The translations under genes and the position numbers were made by a program. From Actinomyces culturomici (lineage in GTDB: Bacteria > Actinomycetota > Actinomycetes > Actinomycetales > Actinomycetaceae), in the NCBI RefSeq assembly GCF_900499005.1, contig NZ_LS991316.1:140579-204578 (forward strand): DNA of 64,000 bases. Direction: 5' to 3'. Below the pieces are notes generated by a model. It was not told the origin of the DNA. It saw only the letters and a program-made list of their open reading frames with translations, and did not search any database. Below, in pieces: positions 30,232 through 39,597 of the stretch (position 1 is its first letter; the number at the start of each line of letters is the position of its first letter).

Positions 30232-30415
30232 AGTCGGGTTGCGTGACGGCGGTGCACTGCATCCGTCGTCGATAGTGCGAGCGAGCAACATCACGACCTG
30301 TGGTGCGTTCGAACTGTTGTCGGCAACGATGCGCAATAGTCAATGCACGTTCGGCAAGGCTCGCGGGAAGTAATGCTCCCAAGAGAACCGGCTCGACGAC
30401 AGGAGTCAATAGAAA

Positions 30416-30784
30416 ATGATCCAGCAGGAGTCGCGACTGAAGGTCGCCGACAACACGGGGGCGAAGGAAATTCTCACCATCCGTGTGCTCGGCGGCTCCG
30501 CTCGCCGCTACGCGGGAATCGGCGACACCATCGTCGCCACCGTCAAGGACGCCATCCCCGGCGGCACCGTGAAGAAGGGCGACGTCGTCAAGGCCGTCGT
30601 CGTTCGCACGCGCAAGGAAACGCGCCGTCCCGACGGTTCCTACATCCGCTTCGACGAGAACGCGGCCGTCATCATCAACTCGAACGGCGAACCGCGCGGA
30701 ACCCGCATCTTCGGCCCCGTGGGCCGCGAGCTGCGCGACAAGAAGTTCATGCGAATCGTCTCGCTCGCCCCGGAGGTGATCTGA
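30416..30784 (+). CDS. rplN: 50S ribosomal protein L14
   Basis: This is the 122-residue L14 at the subunit interface. [18 protein letters not shown] and [20 protein letters not shown] are canonical. AGGAG lies 10 nt before the ATG. The stop shares a base with the rplX start. Confidence 0.98.
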   Translation: MIQQESRLKVADNTGAKEILTIRVLGGSARRYAGIGDTIVATVKDAIPGGTVKKGDVVKAVVVRTRKETRRPDGSYIRFDENAAVIINSNGEPRGTRIFGPVGRELRDKKFMRIVSLAPEVI

Positions 30785-31218
30785 TGGCAGCCAAGATCCG
30801 TAAGGGCGATCTCGTCGAGGTCGTGCGCGGCCGCTCGTCCGACGAGAAGAAGCTCGCCGAGCGCAACGCCCGTCGCGCCGCCGAGGGGCTCGAGCCCCTC
30901 AAGCCCGGCGACAAGGGCAAGCAGGGACGCGTCATCAAGGTCTTCTCCGCCGAGGGCAAGGTCCTCGTCGAGGGCATCAACCTCAAGACCCGTCACGTTC
31001 GTCAGGGCCAGACCCAGGGCCAGGCCGGCGGCATCGAGACCATCGAAGCCCCGATCTCCCTCGCCAAGGTCGCCCTCGTCGATCCCGACACCAAGAAGCG
31101 CGTGCGCGTCGGTTTCCGCGAGGACACCGTCGAGCGGGACGGCCGCACCCGCACGGTCCGCGTCCGCGTGACCCGCGGCGGCGCCAAGCGCGGCATCGAG
31201 CAGGGCAAGGAGATCTGA
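30784..31218 (+). CDS. rplX: 50S ribosomal protein L24 with an insertion in the KOW motif
   Basis: This is a 144-residue L24, an early 50S assembly initiator usually about 105 residues long. The KOW motif is split: [14 protein letters not shown] is followed by about 28 extra residues ([20 protein letters not shown] and more) before [12 protein letters not shown]. Downstream sequence [19 protein letters not shown] is standard. The extra segment is charged and probably helical, and it lengthens a loop on the rRNA-binding face. Start and stop are both coupled to neighbours. Confidence 0.95.
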   Translation: MAAKIRKGDLVEVVRGRSSDEKKLAERNARRAAEGLEPLKPGDKGKQGRVIKVFSAEGKVLVEGINLKTRHVRQGQTQGQAGGIETIEAPISLAKVALVDPDTKKRVRVGFREDTVERDGRTRTVRVRVTRGGAKRGIEQGKEI

Positions 31219-31220
31219 GC

Positions 31221-31766
31221 ATGGCCCCGCGTCTCAAGGAAAAGTACGTCTCGGAGATCCGCGACGCCCTCCGCGCCGAGTTCAAGCACGAGAACATCAT
31301 GCAGGTCGGCGGCCTCACCAAGATCGTCGTCAACATGGGCGTCGGCGAGGCGGCTCGCGACTCGAAGGCTCTCGAGGGCGCCATCCGCGACCTCACCGCG
31401 ATCACCGGCCAGAAGCCCGTGACCACCAAGGCCAAGAAGTCCATCGCGCAGTTCAAGCTCCGCGAGGGCCAGGCCATCGGCGCTCACGTCACGCTCCGCG
31501 GCGACCGCATGTGGGAGTTCCTCGACCGCCTCCTCTCGACCGCGCTTCCGCGAATCCGCGACTTCCGCGGCCTCTCCGCCAAGCAGTTCGACGGACGCGG
31601 CAACTACACCTTCGGCCTCACGGAGCAGTCGATGTTCCACGAGATCGATCAGGACTCCATCGACCGCGTCCGCGGCATGGACATCACGGTCGTCACCTCG
31701 GCCGCCACCGACGACGAGGGCCGCGCCCTCCTCCGTCACCTCGGCTTCCCGTTCAAGGAGGACTGA
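31221..31766 (+). CDS. rplE: 50S ribosomal protein L5
   Basis: This is the 181-residue L5 that holds 5S rRNA in the central protuberance. [28 protein letters not shown] and [12 protein letters not shown] are family hallmarks. It starts 2 nt after rplX. Confidence 0.98.
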   Translation: MAPRLKEKYVSEIRDALRAEFKHENIMQVGGLTKIVVNMGVGEAARDSKALEGAIRDLTAITGQKPVTTKAKKSIAQFKLREGQAIGAHVTLRGDRMWEFLDRLLSTALPRIRDFRGLSAKQFDGRGNYTFGLTEQSMFHEIDQDSIDRVRGMDITVVTSAATDDEGRALLRHLGFPFKED

Positions 31767-31769
31767 CAC

Positions 31770-31955
31770 ATGGCCAAGACGTCCCTGAAGATCAAGGCCG
31801 CCCGCGCCCCGAAGTTCGGCGTTCGCGGCTACACCCGGTGCAACCGCTGCGGCCGCCCCCGCTCCGTGTACCGCAAGTTCGGACTGTGCCGCGTGTGCCT
31901 GCGCGAACTCGCCCTCCGCGGCGAGCTCCCCGGCGTCACCAAGAGCAGCTGGTAA
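31770..31955 (+). CDS. rpsZ: 30S ribosomal protein S14, zinc-binding type
   Basis: This is the 61-residue short S14 with all four zinc ligands present: C24, C27, C40 and C43 (CNRCG and CRVC). The ending KSSW is canonical. Actinobacteria usually also carry a zinc-free long S14 elsewhere, which is not in this window. Confidence 0.98.
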   Translation: MAKTSLKIKAARAPKFGVRGYTRCNRCGRPRSVYRKFGLCRVCLRELALRGELPGVTKSSW

Positions 31956-32018
31956 GAATCTGACGTCGCAGGTCCCGGGAACCGGAGAAACCGCGACGAG
32001 GAAGGGGAGACTCCCCAA

Positions 32019-32417
32019 ATGACAATGACCGATCCCATCGCAGACATGCTCACGCGTCTGCGCAACGCGAACCACGCGCACCACGACACGGTCTCCATGC
32101 CGTACTCGAAGCTCAAGAACGCGATCGCGAACATGCTGGTCGAGGAGGGCTACATTGCCTCGACCTCCGTCGAGGACGCCCGAGTGGGCAAGACCCTCAC
32201 CCTGACCCTCAAGTACGGCTCGCACCGCGAGGCCGCCATCCAGGGTCTGCAGCGCGTCTCCAAGCCCGGTCTGCGCGTGTACGCCAAGTCCACCAACCTG
32301 CCTAAGGTCCGCGGCGGCCTCGGCGTGGCGATCCTCTCCACGTCCTCCGGCTTGCTCACCGACCGCCAGGCGGCCGACAAGGGTGTAGGCGGGGAAGTCC
32401 TCGCCTACATCTGGTGA
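32019..32417 (+). CDS. rpsH: 30S ribosomal protein S8
   Basis: This is the 132-residue S8, a central-domain assembly protein and, in E. coli, the spc translational repressor. [18 protein letters not shown] and [16 protein letters not shown] are conserved. Sixty-three nt separate it from rpsZ, with GGGGAG upstream of the start. Confidence 0.98.
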   Translation: MTMTDPIADMLTRLRNANHAHHDTVSMPYSKLKNAIANMLVEEGYIASTSVEDARVGKTLTLTLKYGSHREAAIQGLQRVSKPGLRVYAKSTNLPKVRGGLGVAILSTSSGLLTDRQAADKGVGGEVLAYIW

Positions 32418-32432
32418 ACAGGAGGCTGAACA

Positions 32433-32969
32433 ATGTCGCGTATCGGTAGGAACCCCATCGCCATCCCGGCGGGCGTCGACGTCGTCATCGACGGCTCCAA
32501 CGTCACCGTGAAGGGCAAGAAGGGCGAGCTCACGCACGTCGTCGCCGCCCCGATCGAAGTCGCGGTCGAGGACGGCCAGATCGTCGTCACCCGTCCGGAC
32601 GACGAGCGCGCCTCGCGCTCGCTCCACGGCCTCACCCGCACGCTCATCGCGAACATGGTCGTCGGCGTGACCGAGGGCTACAAGAAGGAACTCGAGATCA
32701 CGGGCACCGGCTACCGCGTCGTCGCCAAGGGCAAGGACCTCGAGTTCTCCCTCGGCTTCTCGCACACCGTCCCCGTCGTGCCCCCCGAGGGCATCGAGTT
32801 CACCGTCGAGTCGCAGACCAAGTTCACGGTCCACGGCATCGACAAGCAGCTCGTCGGCGAGACGGCCGCTCGCATCCGCAAGCTGAAGAAGCCGGAGCCC
32901 TACAAGGGCAAGGGCATCCACTACGTGGGTGAAACGATCCGTCGCAAGGTCGGAAAGGCTGGTAAGTGA
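32433..32969 (+). CDS. rplF: 50S ribosomal protein L6
   Basis: This is the 178-residue L6 near the GTPase-associated centre. [15 protein letters not shown] and the C-terminal [14 protein letters not shown] motif are canonical. AGGAGG precedes the start. The stop overlaps the rplR ATG (TGATG). Confidence 0.98.
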   Translation: MSRIGRNPIAIPAGVDVVIDGSNVTVKGKKGELTHVVAAPIEVAVEDGQIVVTRPDDERASRSLHGLTRTLIANMVVGVTEGYKKELEITGTGYRVVAKGKDLEFSLGFSHTVPVVPPEGIEFTVESQTKFTVHGIDKQLVGETAARIRKLKKPEPYKGKGIHYVGETIRRKVGKAGK

Positions 32970-33340
32970 TGGCTTACACCGTCAAGGGCAAGGGCAAGTT
33001 CGTCGCTCGCAAGCGTCGTCACCTCCGCCTGCGCAAGAAGGTCAACGGCACCGCCGAGCGCCCCCGCCTCGTCGTCACCCGGTCGAACCGCCACATGGTC
33101 GCCCAGGTCATCGACGACACCGTGGGTCACACGCTCGTCTCCGCGTCGGACATGGAGGCCGAGCTCGCGAACGCGGACGGCACCAAGACCGACAAGGCCC
33201 GCAAGGTCGGCGAGCTCATCGCCGAGCGCGCGAAGGCCGTCGGCATCACCGCGGTCGTCTTCGACCGCGGCGGCAACAAGTACTTCGGCCGCGTCGCGGC
33301 CGTCGCCGAAGCCGCCCGCGAGGCCGGCCTCGAGCTCTGA
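32969..33340 (+). CDS. rplR: 50S ribosomal protein L18
   Basis: This is the 123-residue 5S rRNA-binding protein L18. ATG 32969 overlaps the rplF stop. GTG 32966 is one codon upstream and cannot be excluded. [20 protein letters not shown] and [13 protein letters not shown] are typical. Confidence 0.96.
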   Translation: MAYTVKGKGKFVARKRRHLRLRKKVNGTAERPRLVVTRSNRHMVAQVIDDTVGHTLVSASDMEAELANADGTKTDKARKVGELIAERAKAVGITAVVFDRGGNKYFGRVAAVAEAAREAGLEL

Positions 33341-33369
33341 CCGGGATCGAAGGAAAGAGAGATCAACTG

Positions 33370-34065
33370 ATGGCTGCACCGCAGCGAACCAGGAACGGTC
33401 AGGAAGGCTCTGAGCGTTCGGGCGACGGCGAGCGTCGCGACCGCCGCAACGGACGCGGCAACGACCGCGACAACCGTCGCGGCAATGAGAAGAACGAATA
33501 CATCGAGCGCGTCGTCACCATCAACCGCGTGTCCAAGGTCGTGAAGGGCGGACGTCGTTTCTCCTTCACCGCCCTGGTCGTCGTGGGCGACGGTGAGGGC
33601 ACCGTCGGCGTCGGCTACGGAAAGGCCAAGGAAGTTCCCCAGGCCATTTCCAAGGGCGTCGAGGAGGCGAAGAAGAACTTCATTCGCGTCCCGATGATCC
33701 GCCGCACGATCACGCACCTCGTGCAGGGCCGCGACGCCGCCGGCGTCGTCCTCCTGCGCCCGGCCGCCCCGGGAACCGGCGTTATCGCCGGCGGCCCGGT
33801 CCGCGCCGTCCTCGAGGCCGCGGGCGTGCACGACGTGCTCACGAAGTCCCTCGGCTCCGACAACGCGATCAACATCGTCCACGCGACGGTGGACGCGCTC
33901 AAGCAGCTCGAGCAGCCCGAGGCCGTCGCGGCCCGCCGCGGCCTCTCGCTCGAGCGCGTCGCCCCGGCCTCCATGCTCCGCGCCCGCGCGGAGGGCGAGG
34001 CCGAGAAGCGCGCCGCTGCCGAGCAGGCCGAGGCCGAGAAGGCCTCCGCGGGGGTGAATGAGTGA
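33370..34065 (+). CDS. rpsE: 30S ribosomal protein S5
   Basis: This is a 231-residue S5, a decoding-fidelity protein (E. coli has 166). The core ([20 protein letters not shown] through [13 protein letters not shown]) is intact. An N-terminal extension of about 40 residues is rich in Arg, Asp, Asn and Gly, and an Ala/Glu-rich tail extends the C-terminus. The stop shares a base with the rpmD ATG. Confidence 0.97.
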   Translation: MAAPQRTRNGQEGSERSGDGERRDRRNGRGNDRDNRRGNEKNEYIERVVTINRVSKVVKGGRRFSFTALVVVGDGEGTVGVGYGKAKEVPQAISKGVEEAKKNFIRVPMIRRTITHLVQGRDAAGVVLLRPAAPGTGVIAGGPVRAVLEAAGVHDVLTKSLGSDNAINIVHATVDALKQLEQPEAVAARRGLSLERVAPASMLRARAEGEAEKRAAAEQAEAEKASAGVNE

Positions 34066-34247
34066 TGGCGAACCTCAAGATCACGCAGACCAAGTCGTCG
34101 ATCGGCGCCAAGCAGAACATGAAGGACACCCTGCGCACCCTCGGGCTGCGCAAGATCGGCCAGTCCGTCGTCCGCGAGGACAGCGACACCGTGCGTGGCG
34201 CCATCCTCACGGTGCGTCACCTGGTCACCGTTGAGGAGGTCGACTGA
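34065..34247 (+). CDS. rpmD: 50S ribosomal protein L30
   Basis: This is the 60-residue L30 with the family pattern [11 protein letters not shown] and [11 protein letters not shown]. The ATG overlaps the rpsE stop. rplO follows after 2 nt. Confidence 0.97.
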   Translation: MANLKITQTKSSIGAKQNMKDTLRTLGLRKIGQSVVREDSDTVRGAILTVRHLVTVEEVD

Positions 34248-34249
34248 CC

Positions 34250-34726
34250 ATGGCGGACTCGAAGAACGCCGCCGGCGAGAAGGCGCAGATCGTCAAGCTG
34301 CACCATCTCCGCCCGGCTCCCGGGGCCAAGACGGCCAAGACCCGCGTCGGCCGAGGCGAGGGCTCGAAGGGTAAGACCGCTGGACGCGGCACCAAGGGCA
34401 CCAAGGCCCGCTACCAGGTTTCCGCAGGCTTCGAGGGCGGCCAGATGCCGATCCACATGCGCCTGCCGAAGCTCCGCGGCTTTAAGAACCCCTTCCGCGT
34501 CGAGTACCAGGTCGTCAACGTCGCCAAGCTCGGGGAGCTCTTCCCCGAGGGCGGCAAGGTGACGGTCGAGGACCTCGTCGCGAAGCACGCGGTTCGCGAC
34601 GGCGCGCCCGTTAAGGTGCTCGGCACCGGCGAGCTCACCGTCAAGCTCGAGGTCGAGGTCGACTCCTGGTCGGCCTCCGCCGCCGAGAAGATCGCCGCGG
34701 CCGGCGGAACCATCTCCGCCCGCTGA
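34250..34726 (+). CDS. rplO: 50S ribosomal protein L15
   Basis: This is the 158-residue L15, an assembly protein that bridges 23S rRNA domains. The glycine-rich [19 protein letters not shown] and [18 protein letters not shown] blocks are diagnostic. It is the last gene before a perfect terminator. Confidence 0.97.
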   Translation: MADSKNAAGEKAQIVKLHHLRPAPGAKTAKTRVGRGEGSKGKTAGRGTKGTKARYQVSAGFEGGQMPIHMRLPKLRGFKNPFRVEYQVVNVAKLGELFPEGGKVTVEDLVAKHAVRDGAPVKVLGTGELTVKLEVEVDSWSASAAEKIAAAGGTISAR

Positions 34727-34733
34727 CACGATC

Positions 34734-34764
34734 GGGGGGTGGTCCGAAAATCGGACCACCCCCC
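34734..34764 (+). terminator. spc operon terminator
   Basis: GGGGGGTGGTCCGA pairs perfectly with TCGGACCACCCCCC over the loop AAA, 7 nt after the rplO stop. TTCGCG follows. Confidence 0.9.
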
Positions 34765-34869
34765 TTCGCGTCCCCACCACACCGGGGCCCATCCCCTCCG
34801 ACCAGCAGGAATGACGGCCCCGCCCTCGTCAATCGGAAGACCGCGCGCCGAGGCGCCCGAAGGTTCGGG

Positions 34870-34875
34870 TAGTCT
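34870..34875 (+). promoter_or_regulatory. Possible secY -10 box
   Basis: TAGTCT matches the TAnnnT pattern used elsewhere in the window and lies 55 nt before the secY TTG codon. No -35 hexamer is recognisable. It follows a copy of the CCGCCCTCGTCAATCGG motif (34819-34835). Confidence 0.35.
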
Positions 34876-34930
34876 GGCACGGTCGCAGGGGCTCGCGCCC
34901 CCGCATGCCCGTCACCAGTAGGAGGAAGTC

Positions 34931-36223
34931 TTGCTCAGTGCATTCGCCCAGGCGTTCCGTACGCCTGACCTGCGCCGCAAGCTGCTGTTCACGCTGTTCA
35001 TCATGGCGATGTTCCGACTCGGCTCGTACATCCCCACGCCCGGCGTCGACTCGAAGGCCATCCAGACCTGTCTCGCGCAGCAGTCAGAGGCGAATCTGCT
35101 CGACCTCGTCAACCTTTTCTCCGGCGGCGCGCTCCTCCAGCTCTCGATCTTCGCGCTCGGCATCATGCCCTACATCACCGCGTCGATCATCATCCAGCTC
35201 CTCCGCGTCGTCATCCCGCGCTTCGACGACCTCCACCAGGAGGGCCAGACCGGCCAGGCGAAGCTCACGCAGTACACGCGCTACCTCACGATCTTCCTTG
35301 GCGTCCTCCAGGCGACGACGACCCTCACGCTCGCGCGCTCGGGCCGCATGTTCTCCGGCTGCACCGCGAAGATCGTCGCCGACGACTCCTGGTGGATGTT
35401 CCTCATCATGATCGTCATCATGATGGCCGGCACCGGCGTCGTCATGTGGCTCGGCGAGCTCATCACCGAGCGCGGCATCGGCAACGGCATGTCCCTCCTC
35501 ATCTTCACGTCGATCGCCGCCCGCCTCCCCTCCCAGATGCTCGCCATCGGCCAGGCCGGCAAGTGGGGCTCCGTCCTCGCGATCCTCGTGCTCCTCCTCG
35601 CCGTCACGCTCGCCGTCGTCTACATCGAGCAGGCGCAGCGCCGCATCCCCGTCCAGTACGCGAAGCGCATGGTCGGCCGGCGCCAGTACGGCGGCACCAC
35701 GACGTACATCCCGCTGAAGATCAACATGTCGGGCGTCATCCCCGTCATCTTCGCGTCGTCGATCCTCGCGCTCCCCATGATGATCGCCCAGTTCGGCCAG
35801 ACGACCGACGGCTGGGTCCAGTGGATCTCCGGGCACTTCCACCAGGGCTCGTGGTTCTACCTCACCTGCTACGCGATCCTCATCCTCTTCTTCACGTTCT
35901 TCTACACGACGATCACCTTCAACCCCGAAGAGGTCGCCGACAACATGAAGCGCTACGGCGGATTCATCCCCGGGTACCGCGCCGGCCGTCCCACGGCCGA
36001 GTTCCTCACCTACGTGATCAACCGGATCACGACGGCCGGATCCCTCTACCTCGTCGTCATCGCCCTCCTGCCGTCGCTGCTCATCATCCCCCTCAAGCTG
36101 TCGTCCAATCAGATGCCGTTCGGCGGGACGACCCTCCTCATCATCGTGGGCGTCGGCCTGCAGACGGTGAAGGAGATCAACACGCAGCTGCAGCAGCACC
36201 ACTACGAAGGATTCCTGCGATGA
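34931..36223 (+). CDS. secY: Preprotein translocase subunit SecY
   Basis: This is the 430-residue channel subunit of the Sec translocon with about ten membrane helices. The plug region begins TPGVDSKAIQ and the cytosolic loops contain KRMVGRRQYGG and MKRYGGFIPGYRAGRPT. It uses a TTG start with AGGAGGAAG immediately upstream. It is coupled to adk by an ATGA overlap. Confidence 0.97.
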   Translation: MLSAFAQAFRTPDLRRKLLFTLFIMAMFRLGSYIPTPGVDSKAIQTCLAQQSEANLLDLVNLFSGGALLQLSIFALGIMPYITASIIIQLLRVVIPRFDDLHQEGQTGQAKLTQYTRYLTIFLGVLQATTTLTLARSGRMFSGCTAKIVADDSWWMFLIMIVIMMAGTGVVMWLGELITERGIGNGMSLLIFTSIAARLPSQMLAIGQAGKWGSVLAILVLLLAVTLAVVYIEQAQRRIPVQYAKRMVGRRQYGGTTTYIPLKINMSGVIPVIFASSILALPMMIAQFGQTTDGWVQWISGHFHQGSWFYLTCYAILILFFTFFYTTITFNPEEVADNMKRYGGFIPGYRAGRPTAEFLTYVINRITTAGSLYLVVIALLPSLLIIPLKLSSNQMPFGGTTLLIIVGVGLQTVKEINTQLQQHHYEGFLR

Positions 36224-36819
36224 CAGTCATCGTTCTTCTCGGCCCTCCCGGAGCGGGCAAGGGCACCCAGGCCACTCGGATCGCCGCTCGACTGGGAATC
36301 CCGGCGATCTCCACCGGCGAGATCTTCCGGACCAACATGGCCGAGGGCACCGAGATCGGCAAGCAGGCCCGCGCCTACATGGACCGCGGCGAGTTCGTCC
36401 CCGACTCGGTGACGAACGCGATGGTGAAGGCCCGCCTCTCCGCGCCCGACGCGCAGGGCGGCTTCCTCCTCGACGGCTACCCGCGCACGGTCGAGCAGGC
36501 CCACGAGCTCGCGCACTTCTGCGAGGACCTCGGCACGCAGGTCGACCTCGTGCTCGAGATCGAGGTCGATGAGGACGAGGTCGTCGACCGCATGCTCAAG
36601 CGCGCCCAGGAGCAGCACCGCACCGACGACACCGAGCCCGTCATGCGCCACCGCCTCGAGGTCTACCACGCCCAGACCGAACCGGTCGCCGCCTACTACG
36701 CCGACACCGACCTCCTCGAGGTCGTCGACGGCAACGGATCGATCGACGAGGTCACGGAGCGGATCTTCGCGGTCCTCGACGCGCTTGCTGGCGCGGCCGC
36801 CTCGTCCGCCGAGCGCTGA
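36220..36819 (+). CDS. adk: Adenylate kinase
   Basis: This is a 199-residue enzyme that interconverts ATP + AMP and 2 ADP. The P-loop GPPGAGKGTQ is at residues 8-17. STGEIFR binds AMP and GFLLDGYPRT is the lid-hinge motif. The LID is the short form (no zinc cysteines), as in mycobacterial Adk. The start overlaps the secY stop and map follows after one base. Confidence 0.97.
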   Translation: MTVIVLLGPPGAGKGTQATRIAARLGIPAISTGEIFRTNMAEGTEIGKQARAYMDRGEFVPDSVTNAMVKARLSAPDAQGGFLLDGYPRTVEQAHELAHFCEDLGTQVDLVLEIEVDEDEVVDRMLKRAQEQHRTDDTEPVMRHRLEVYHAQTEPVAAYYADTDLLEVVDGNGSIDEVTERIFAVLDALAGAAASSAER

Positions 36820-36820
36820 C

Positions 36821-37732
36821 ATGGCCCGCATCGAACTCAAGAGCGTCGAGCAGATGCGGTGGATGCGCCGCGCCGGCCTCGTCGTCGCCGATATCCACGC
36901 CTCACTGCGCGCCACCGTCCGCCCGGGCATCACGACGAAGGAGCTCGACGAGGTATCCGCGGACGCCATCGCGCGCGGGGGCGCCCACTCGAACTTCCTC
37001 CACTACAACGGCTACCCGGCGACGGTGTGCATCTCCGTCAACGACGTCGTCGTCCACGGCATCCCGGACTCGAGGCCCCTCGAGCCCGGCGACCTCGTGA
37101 GCTTCGACTGCGGCGCCTGGATCCCGCAGGGCGGCCGCCAGTGGCACGGCGATGCCGCGTTCTCCGTCGTCGTCGGCGACGAGTTCGTCTCCGACGCGGA
37201 CTTCGCCGCGGGGGTCCGGGGGATCGGACGCACCCCGGACGGCGTCTCGGATGCCGCGATGCGGCGCCGCCGCGAGCTCGACGCCGTCACCCGCGAATCC
37301 CTGTGGGCGGCGCTCGCCGCTCTGTCGGGCGCACGGCGCGTTTCGGCCGTCGGCTGCGCCGTCGAAGACGTCGTCGCCGCTCGCGCCGAGGAGTACGGCT
37401 GGGAGGCTGGCATCATCGAGGAGTACACCGGCCACGGCATCGGCACCGCCATGCACCAGGACCCCGAGGTGCTGAACTTCAACGCCCGCGGGATCTCCGC
37501 CAAGCTCAAGCCGGGCATGGTCCTCGCCGTCGAGCCGATGCTCACCGCCGGCGGCATCGACACCCTCACCGAGGTGGACGACTGGACCGTCCGCACCATC
37601 GACGGATCCGATGCCGCCCACTGGGAGCACACCATCGCGATCCTTCCCGACGGGATCTCCGTCCTCACGGCGCCCGACTCCGGCGCCGCGGGCCTCGCTC
37701 CCTACGGCATCACGCCGATCAGCCTCGACTGA
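36821..37732 (+). CDS. map: Methionine aminopeptidase, type I
   Basis: This is a 303-residue enzyme that removes N-terminal Met from new proteins. The five metal ligands are all present: D96, D111, H205, E238 and E269. The motif GHGIGTAMHQDPEV surrounds the histidine. No SH3-like N-terminal zinc domain is present. It has almost no ribosome-binding site and probably depends on translation of adk. Confidence 0.96.
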   Translation: MARIELKSVEQMRWMRRAGLVVADIHASLRATVRPGITTKELDEVSADAIARGGAHSNFLHYNGYPATVCISVNDVVVHGIPDSRPLEPGDLVSFDCGAWIPQGGRQWHGDAAFSVVVGDEFVSDADFAAGVRGIGRTPDGVSDAAMRRRRELDAVTRESLWAALAALSGARRVSAVGCAVEDVVAARAEEYGWEAGIIEEYTGHGIGTAMHQDPEVLNFNARGISAKLKPGMVLAVEPMLTAGGIDTLTEVDDWTVRTIDGSDAAHWEHTIAILPDGISVLTAPDSGAAGLAPYGITPISLD

Positions 37733-37744
37733 CGACACTCCACC

Positions 37745-37776
37745 GCCCCGTCCTCGTTCATCGACGAGGGCGGGGC
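37745..37776 (+). terminator. secY-adk-map terminator
   Basis: GCCCCGTCCTCGT pairs with ACGAGGGCGGGGC (one G-T pair) over a 6-nt loop TCATCG. This is a palindromic version of the dispersed CCTCGTCGATC motif. Confidence 0.8.
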
Positions 37777-37869
37777 AGCGCGCTGTTCAGGCGGAGGGGA
37801 CGGGCCGGCGGATCCGGTGGGGGAGGCCCGCCCACCTCCCTCGATCGGACTCCCGGCCGCGGCCTCGTG

Positions 37870-37979
37870 AACACGCATGTGGCGGCGTTGTTGGTGTTTG
37901 GCGGCGTTGTTGGTGTTTGGCGGCGATATTTGGGCCTATTTGCGCCGCCAAATGTCGGGAAACACGCCAAACGCGTGTT
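37870..37979. repeat. TTTGGCGG element, copy 2
   Basis: AACACGCATGTGGCGG (left) and ACGCCAAACGCGTGTT (right) are imperfect inverted ends. Inside, TTTGGCGGCG (37916-37925) pairs perfectly with CGCCGCCAAA (37943-37952) over a 17-nt loop. Copy 3 has the same stem and loop length. Confidence 0.8.
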
Positions 37980-38049
37980 GGACGGGATGTCGGGGCGGAT
38001 GGGTGGGCCCGGTGCCTGGTGGAGGGGTTGGCGACAAGAGGAGGGGGTG

Positions 38050-38165
38050 TAGGTCCTCCACGTGTCGCGAACTCCTCCACTCGGTAAGTGTGGAGCGGGA
38101 ATGGGTGGGGGTGAGGCCGGTGAGGTCCTCCACGTGTCGCGAACTCCTCCACTGGGGAAGTGTGG
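38050..38165. repeat. Two copies of a CTCCACGTGTCGCGAACTCC repeat
   Basis: GTCCTCCACGTGTCGCGAAC occurs at 38051 and again at 38132, each followed by TCCTCCACT and AAGTGTGG. The motif is a variant of the 19-bp unit tandemly repeated at 62370-62464. The remainder of 37980-38170 shows no gene. Confidence 0.7.
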
Positions 38166-38173
38166 TGCTCTGT

Positions 38174-38261
38174 CCGTGTTTGGCGGCTTTGTGGGTGTTT
38201 GGCGGCGATATTTGGGCCTATCTGCGCCGCCAAACGTCAGGAAACCCGCCAAACGCGTGTT
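38174..38261. repeat. TTTGGCGG element, copy 3
   Basis: The hairpin TTTGGCGGCG (38198-38207) / CGCCGCCAAA (38225-38234) with a 17-nt loop is nearly identical to copy 2, and the right end CCGCCAAACGCGTGTT (38246-38261) equals that of copy 1. The left inverted end is missing. From here to 38520 no gene is visible apart from a GGCCCCGGCCTCGTCGATCC motif near 38430. Confidence 0.8.
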
Positions 38262-38636
38262 GGACGGGATGCCAGGGCGGTGTGCGGTTCGGGCGCGGTC
38301 TCAGGGCGCAGGAGGGCGAGCTCGACACGGCGTCCTGTTCGGGCGGCGTTTTCCAGGCGAAGTGGGCGAGGCTCGGACGGCCTGCTGTTGAGGCGCAGGG
38401 ACGAGTCGCTTCCCTCGAGTGGACGCCCGGCCCCGGCCTCGTCGATCCGCGAACGACGCACGAACGAGCCGAAGGTGAGGCAGTCGACAGCCCCTTCGAC
38501 TACCACGTCGGGGGCGCTTTCCCGTAAGGTTGATCCTCGGGCGTGTCGCCGCCGGGCTTCACCGTACGCCGACGAGCGCCCCGCGCCCCTCATGGGACGC
38601 GCATCATCCGATGAACGTAGAGGACAGACGGAGGAT

Positions 38637-38858
38637 ATGGCGAAGAAGGACGGCGTCATCGAAATGGAAGGCACGGTCGTCGAGGCCCTGCCCAATGCGA
38701 TGTTCCGCGTGGAGCTGAACAACGGGCACGTTGTTCTCGGCCACATCGCGGGGAAGATGCGACAGCACTACATCCGGATCCTCCCCGAGGACCGGGTCGT
38801 CGTCGAGCTCAGCCCCTACGACCTCTCCCGAGGCCGTATCGTCTACCGCTACAAGTAA
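38637..38858 (+). CDS. infA: Translation initiation factor IF-1
   Basis: This is the 73-residue OB-fold factor that blocks the A site during initiation. The full family sequence from [20 protein letters not shown] to [12 protein letters not shown] is present. GGAGG lies only 2 nt before the ATG. The reading frame stays open far upstream but that part has no gene character. TAAGGT at 38525 is a possible -10 box. Confidence 0.98.
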   Translation: MAKKDGVIEMEGTVVEALPNAMFRVELNNGHVVLGHIAGKMRQHYIRILPEDRVVVELSPYDLSRGRIVYRYK

Positions 38859-38899
38859 GAAACCGACACTGACCGCCCTCGGGCGGTGGAGGAACCACC

Positions 38900-39013
38900 A
38901 TGAAGGTCAAGCCGAGTGTCAAGAAGATCTGTGACAAGTGCAAGGTGATTCGTCGCCACGGCAACGTCATGGTCATCTGCGACAACCCCAGGCACAAGCA
39001 GCGTCAGGGCTGA
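38900..39013 (+). CDS. rpmJ: 50S ribosomal protein L36
   Basis: This is the 37-residue L36, easily missed because of its size. The zinc ribbon C11, C14, C27 and H32 is complete and the start [19 protein letters not shown] is canonical. GGAGG precedes it. It lies 41 nt after infA, the usual arrangement. Confidence 0.97.
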   Translation: MKVKPSVKKICDKCKVIRRHGNVMVICDNPRHKQRQG

Positions 39014-39161
39014 GCCCCGCGCGCTGGCGACCCACGGGCCCATAGCCCGACAGCATCACGTCGACCGCCGCAAGGCGACCCCCGGTTCGGAGGCCGGGGC
39101 CGGGTGGCTCACCCGGAAGACGCGATGACGACCTCCGAGGAACAACTGGAGCACCAACAAC

Positions 39162-39536
39162 ATGGCACGTATTGCCGGTGTCGACCTCCCTCGTGAAAAG
39201 CGACTGGAGATCGCGCTTACCTACATCTACGGAGTCGGCCGCACCCGCGCCGCCGAGACCCTCGCCGCCACGGGCGTCAGCCCGGACGTCCGCGTCAAGG
39301 ACGCGACCGAAGAGGATCTCGTCAAGCTCCGCGAATACATCGAAGCGAACTTCAAGGTCGAGGGCGACCTCCGCCGCGAGGTTCAGGCCGATATTCGCCG
39401 CAAGATCGAAATCGGCTCCTACCAGGGCCTCCGTCACCGTCGTGGCCTGCCGGTCCACGGTCAGCGCACCAAGACCAACGCCCGCACCCGCAAGGGCCCG
39501 AAGCGCACCGTCGCAGGCAAGAAGAAGGCCAAGTAA
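39162..39536 (+). CDS. rpsM: 30S ribosomal protein S13
   Basis: This is the 124-residue S13 of the 30S head. [21 protein letters not shown] and the basic C-terminus [20 protein letters not shown] are conserved. GGAG precedes the ATG. Confidence 0.98.
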   Translation: MARIAGVDLPREKRLEIALTYIYGVGRTRAAETLAATGVSPDVRVKDATEEDLVKLREYIEANFKVEGDLRREVQADIRRKIEIGSYQGLRHRRGLPVHGQRTKTNARTRKGPKRTVAGKKKAK

Positions 39537-39597
39537 GGCCTCGGGGCCCGTCCCCCGACGGGCCCGAACACGACTGAAGAAGGAACTGTAAAGCAAC

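Noticed and set aside
38160-38636. An N-terminal extension of IF-1
   Set aside because: The open frame runs through repeats and a candidate promoter; the 73-residue product from ATG 38637 matches IF-1 exactly.
37733-38636. Small genes in the map-infA gap
   Set aside because: All frames there run through repeat elements, lack start signals, and have no recognisable product.
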